Below are positions 60,814 to 64,000 of a DNA stretch of 64,000 bases, piece by piece. Where the stretch lies: the NCBI RefSeq assembly GCF_000720485.1, contig NZ_JOAX01000031.1:24214-88213 (forward strand), written 5' to 3'. The notes beneath the pieces were generated by a model, which saw nothing but the letters and a program-made list of their open reading frames with translations, made no database searches and was not told where the DNA came from. How positions within the stretch are numbered: the first letter of the stretch is position 1; the number at the start of each line of letters is the position of its first letter. A program made the position numbers and the translations under genes. Source of the stretch: Streptomyces ochraceiscleroticus (lineage in GTDB: Bacteria; Actinomycetota; Actinomycetes; Streptomycetales; Streptomycetaceae).

Positions 60814-61228
60814 CCCGACCACCTCCCGCATTCCGTCCGCCGCTCGGCGAAGTGGCTCCACTGTGCAGTTCCAGTGATCCCCCGGACAACGCAATTTCCG
60901 TCTGCCACAAGGGAGATGACAGGTGAGCAACGAGCGAACGAACGGCGAACCGGAAAGGGGGAGAGGAACCGGGAAAGGAAGAGAGAAAGAGAGAGCGGGG
61001 GAACGCTCCGGGCCCCGCCCCCGTGATTCAGGGACCCGGAGCGTCACGGCAGCCGGCGCGGGCGTCCGACACGAGGCGGACTCCGGCAGACAGCAGGGGA
61101 CACACCTGCGCCCCGCCGCCCCCGCCACTGCGGTGCCGACTGCCCGACGGCCATGTGGCAACCGTCGGCCAAGCACCACTCTGCGATCCGGGGCGCCGGG
61201 GCGCAACGGAATTACGGGCGAGCCCGCG
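60814..61228 (-). other. 415-base intergenic region with purine tract and dyad
   Basis: No gene seen. It holds a 25-base run of purines at 60971-60995 (GGGAAAGGAAGAGAGAAAGA then GAGAG) and a perfect 10-bp inverted repeat ACGCTCCGGG/CCCGGAGCGT at 61003-61012 and 61035-61044 with a 22-base loop. The latter may end the PEBP transcript or mark a structured leader of the HNH gene. Confidence 0.55.
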
Positions 61229-61768
61229 TCACCCCTCGGCGGGGATCTCGTACTCGCCGATCAGCTGGGCCCGGCCCAGCGTGTGGAACCGCAGATTGAA
61301 GCCCACCACGGCCGGCGAAGCGTCCGCGTCCGGACCGAGCTTCTCCTGGTCCACCGCGTACACGGTGAAGACGTAACGGTGCGGGCCGTCCCCGGGAGGC
61401 GGCGCCGCGCCACCGAAGTCACGCGTCCCGTAGTCGTTCCGTACGTGCACCGCGCCCTCGGGCAGGCCCTTCATGTCACCGGAGCCCGCACCGGCCGGCA
61501 GCTCCGTCACCGACGCCGGGATGTCGAACACGGACCAGTGCCAGAAACCGCTGCCGGTCGGCGCGTCCGGGTCGTAGCAGCTCACGGCGTAGCTCTGCGT
61601 GCCCTCCGGGGCGCCCTCCCACCGCAGGTGGGGCGAGGTGTTCCCCGCGCTGAACACCTGGGCGTCCGCCAGCGTCCCGCCCTCCTGCAGATCGTCGCTC
61701 ACCACCGTGAACGAGGGCACCTGCGGATGAAAATCGTGCGGGAGCGGCCGGCGCTTCTGCTCGGACAC
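61229..61768 (-). CDS. YbhB/YbcL family (PEBP) protein
   Basis: A 179-residue phosphatidylethanolamine-binding-like protein. [65 protein letters not shown] carries the anion-pocket DPDAP and HW motifs. [21 protein letters not shown] is the second conserved patch. Function is unknown in bacteria. GTG at 61768 is chosen for its perfect AGGAGG; a longer frame to 61858 lacks one. Confidence 0.9.
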   Translation of the reverse strand: MSEQKRRPLPHDFHPQVPSFTVVSDDLQEGGTLADAQVFSAGNTSPHLRWEGAPEGTQSYAVSCYDPDAPTGSGFWHWSVFDIPASVTELPAGAGSGDMKGLPEGAVHVRNDYGTRDFGGAAPPPGDGPHRYVFTVYAVDQEKLGPDADASPAVVGFNLRFHTLGRAQLIGEYEIPAEG

Positions 61769-61892
61769 TTCGACACCTCCTGATCGCATTCGGAGACCGT
61801 CCGGCCAGGTTAGAACCTGCTCGTGGCAGAACCGGTGCCCGGCCCGGCCGGAACTCATGTCACCGCGTGTCAGAAGGCGCCGCGCCGGGGGC

Positions 61893-62675
61893 TCAGAACC
61901 AGTTGCGCTTGCCGCCGACCTCGGCCAGCCACTGGTTCAGGTACGCCGCCCAGTCGGTGCTCTGGAAGTCGTGCAGACCCACCTGGAACGAGCGGTAGGT
62001 GTCGCTGCCCTCCGTGAACAGACCGGGCTTCTTGTCCATCTCCAGCACGACGTCCATCGCGTTGCCGTCCGCCACGAACGACACCTCGACCTGGTTCAGA
62101 CCGCGGTACTGCTGCGGCGCGTACAGCTCGATCTCCTGGTAGAAGGGCAGCGTCTGCCGCGTACCCCGGATGTGCCCGCGCTCCAGATCCGCGTTCTTGA
62201 AGCGGAAGCCCAGGTGCCCGAACGCGTCCAGGATCGCCTGCTGCGCCGGCAGGGGGTGCACGTTCACCGGGTCGAGGTCACCGGAGTCCACCGCGCGGGC
62301 GATCGCCAGTTCGGTCGTGATGCCGACCTGCATGCCCCTCAGGCGCGTGTTGAGGAAGTAGGTGATGGGGGTCTCCCACGGGATCTCCAGGCCGAACGGC
62401 ACGGTGTGCGCCGCGCCGGCCTGCAGCGCGAACTCCCCGCCCAGCTTCTGCTTGGCGAACTCGATGTTCTCCTTGCGCTCCCCCTCGCTGGTCTCGACCT
62501 CCACGACCGCCTGGAGCCCGACCGACAGCCCCTGGATCTCCTGGTCCACGGACCCGCCCTGGATGCGCACCTCACCGTGCACCACGCCACCGGGGACGAC
62601 GTTCTCCTCGAAGAGCACCGTCTCCACCGACGCGCCTCCGGCACCCAGACTCGCCAGCAGCTTCTTGAACCCCAT
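61893..62675 (-). CDS. sporulation-control protein Spo0M family (arrestin-like)
   Basis: A 260-residue protein with the Spo0M fold. [61 protein letters not shown] at the N-terminus is typical. [72 protein letters not shown] is the conserved middle, and the end is basic. Spo0M affects sporulation entry in Bacillus; the role in Streptomyces is not settled. ATG at 62675 with GGGGAGGAC upstream. Confidence 0.9.
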   Translation of the reverse strand: MGFKKLLASLGAGGASVETVLFEENVVPGGVVHGEVRIQGGSVDQEIQGLSVGLQAVVEVETSEGERKENIEFAKQKLGGEFALQAGAAHTVPFGLEIPWETPITYFLNTRLRGMQVGITTELAIARAVDSGDLDPVNVHPLPAQQAILDAFGHLGFRFKNADLERGHIRGTRQTLPFYQEIELYAPQQYRGLNQVEVSFVADGNAMDVVLEMDKKPGLFTEGSDTYRSFQVGLHDFQSTDWAAYLNQWLAEVGGKRNWF

Positions 62676-62890
62676 TGATAGTCCTCCCCAGGCACGTGCC
62701 TGTTCTTCGGTGATGTCCGGCCGCGGCACGCCTGCCCGGTCCGGGTCCGCTCCCTACGAACGCGAAACGGCGTACGACGGTTCCCCCGTCGGCCGGCCGC
62801 CGCACGCCCACAGCCTGCCAAGACGTGGTACTTGCGGGCCACTCCGCGGCCCCCTGAGAGAGCACGCGAGGTCCACTACCCTGGGAACGC

Positions 62891-63541
62891 ATGATCTCCG
62901 AACCCACCCGTATGCCGCTCCCGCGGACATTCTTCGACCGCCCCGTCCTCGAAGTCGCCCCCGACCTGCTCGGCCGCACCCTCGTGCGCAGCACACCCGA
63001 GGGCCCCATCGAACTGCGCCTTACGGAGGTCGAGGCGTACGACGGCGAGAACGACCCCGGTTCGCACGCCTACCGGGGCCGCACGGAGCGCAACGCCTCG
63101 ATGTTCGGCCCGCCCGGACACGCGTACGTCTATTTCATCTACGGCATGTGGTTCAGCCTCAACCTCGTCTGCGGCCCCGACGGCTACGCCAGTGGTGTCC
63201 TGCTGCGCGCGGGCGAGGTGCTCAGCGGTACGGAGCAGGTGGCCGAGCGCCGCCCGAAGTCCCGCCGCCCGAGTGAACTCGCCCAGGGCCCGGCCCGGCT
63301 GGCCACCGGCCTCGCCATCGACCGGCAGCTCAACGGCACGGACGTGTGCGCGGGCCCAGGTGCGCCGCTCTCCGTCCTCGAGGGCACGCCGGCCGCCCCC
63401 GACCTGGTACGCAGCGGACCGCGCACCGGTGTGGGCGGCGACGGCGCGACCCACCCGTGGCGCTTCTGGATCGACGGCGACCCGACGGTCAGCCCGTACC
63501 GGGCACACGTCCCCCGGAAGCGCCGGACCAGGGCTGCTTGA
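62891..63541 (+). CDS. 3-methyladenine (alkyladenine) DNA glycosylase, AAG/MPG type
   Basis: A 216-residue base-excision-repair enzyme that removes alkylated and deaminated purines. [23 protein letters not shown] at the start, the catalytic Glu in [53 protein letters not shown] (YVYFIYGM is the diagnostic intercalating region), and [12 protein letters not shown] late. ATG at 62891 is used. The last gene before the rRNA promoter region; a CTCTGCCCGGGCAGAG palindrome directly follows the stop. Confidence 0.93.
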   Translation: MISEPTRMPLPRTFFDRPVLEVAPDLLGRTLVRSTPEGPIELRLTEVEAYDGENDPGSHAYRGRTERNASMFGPPGHAYVYFIYGMWFSLNLVCGPDGYASGVLLRAGEVLSGTEQVAERRPKSRRPSELAQGPARLATGLAIDRQLNGTDVCAGPGAPLSVLEGTPAAPDLVRSGPRTGVGGDGATHPWRFWIDGDPTVSPYRAHVPRKRRTRAA

Positions 63542-63557
63542 CTCTGCCCGGGCAGAG
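63542..63557 (+). terminator. palindrome after the glycosylase gene
   Basis: CTCTGCCCGGGCAGAG is a perfect 16-base palindrome starting one base after the stop codon. It is short for a terminator, but in the right place. Confidence 0.4.
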
Positions 63558-64000
63558 CCGTAACGTGGCCCGAGCCGCTTGAGACGGGCAGCGCTATGTG
63601 CGCACGCCGCAGGCGGCACCACCATCACTTTCGAACGACTCCCTCAATCGGGTCTCCTTCGGCCATGCCGAAAACAGACTCCGATTGTGTCGGTCCGACT
63701 GAGTCGGAGCCGATTATGAGCAATCAAGGGAATCCGCTAAAGTGAGGGCACGCCGAAAAGCCCGCAGTGAAAATTGCAGCTTTGCGGCACCCCCTCCGAC
63801 GGGGAATCGGAAATGAATTCGGACCGCAGCTTCCAAGAAGCGGGAACGGACGAGGATCTGGTAAAGTCGGAGCCGCGAAGAAGCCGAAAGGCCGAAACGC
63901 GCCGGCGAAAATCGGGCCCGCAAGGATCTGATAGAGTCGGAAACGCAAGACCGAAGGGAAGCGCCCGGAGGAAAGCCCGCGAGGGTGAGTACAAAGGAAG
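63558..64000 (+). promoter_or_regulatory. upstream promoter region of an rRNA operon (tandem promoters)
   Basis: The region drops in GC and shows three similar -10-like sites: TAAAGT at 63738-63743, TAAAGT at 63862-63867 and TAGAGT at 63932-63937. The last two lie 70 bases apart in near-identical surroundings (GAGGATCTGGTAAAGTCGG and AAGGATCTGATAGAGTCGG). This resembles the multi-promoter region of Streptomyces rrn operons. The 16S gene itself is not in the window; it should begin a few hundred bases to the right on the plus strand. No supported ORF in this stretch. Confidence 0.7.

Overview
The window is a piece of a high-GC actinobacterial chromosome, almost certainly Streptomyces. Pointers are the strong third-position GC, many GTG starts, families typical of the genus (Gbn, streptophobe, SGM_5486, AmaP/Asp23), a Streptomyces-type PHO box, and rrn-type promoters at the right edge. 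As I recall it, the gene order resembles the S. coelicolor chromosome from about SCO1848 down to SCO1792. This is mostly conserved core chromosome rather than an island. I see no insertion sequence, prophage, CRISPR array or tRNA gene.

Left part (1-16 kb). A B12 riboswitch leads into cobD-cobQ on the minus strand (cobQ runs off the window). Divergent to it is the most unusual locus: a three-gene operon of an EACC1 protein, a membrane-anchored caspase-like protein carrying solute-binding-like and vWA regions, and a solute-binding lipoprotein without a permease. Then come a PHO-box-controlled PiT phosphate transporter, a secreted GH25 muramidase, a class II aldolase, an alpha/beta hydrolase, an unknown 557-residue protein, a VOC protein, and an ABC-F ATPase preceded by a seven-codon leaderless ORF and a hairpin.

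Middle part (16-32 kb). The nucleoid protein gene gbn has a cluster of GATC sites upstream. An enoyl-CoA hydratase has a doubled operator-like dyad at its promoter. A five-gene Asp23/AmaP envelope-stress cluster follows, then an SDR with a GH15 glucanase/trehalase, SURF1, a Cys-rich small protein, a DEDDh exonuclease with BRCT domain, an amidohydrolase, a sterol-desaturase-like protein with a YhhN protein, a zinc dehydrogenase and a secreted subtilase.

Right part (32-64 kb). A DUF485-ActP acetate symporter pair has a perfect Crp-type palindrome upstream. Next are moaA, small proteins, tyrS, tldD/pmbA, the fatty-acid genes fabG-fabI, a GntR regulator divergent from an MFS carrier with its small partner, sixA, serB, a streptophobe protein divergent from an FHA-ABC exporter, a secreted lytic transglycosylase, a GAF kinase with its NarL-type regulator, an ABC ATPase, NfeD and SPFH membrane proteins, a TauE/SafE permease, an HNH nuclease, a PEBP protein, Spo0M and an alkyladenine DNA glycosylase. 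The last 350 bases carry tandem promoter-like repeats that should lead into an rRNA operon just outside the window.

Many convergent gene ends are separated by long perfect hairpins, which I annotate as bidirectional terminators. A short interspersed repeat is found after at least two genes.
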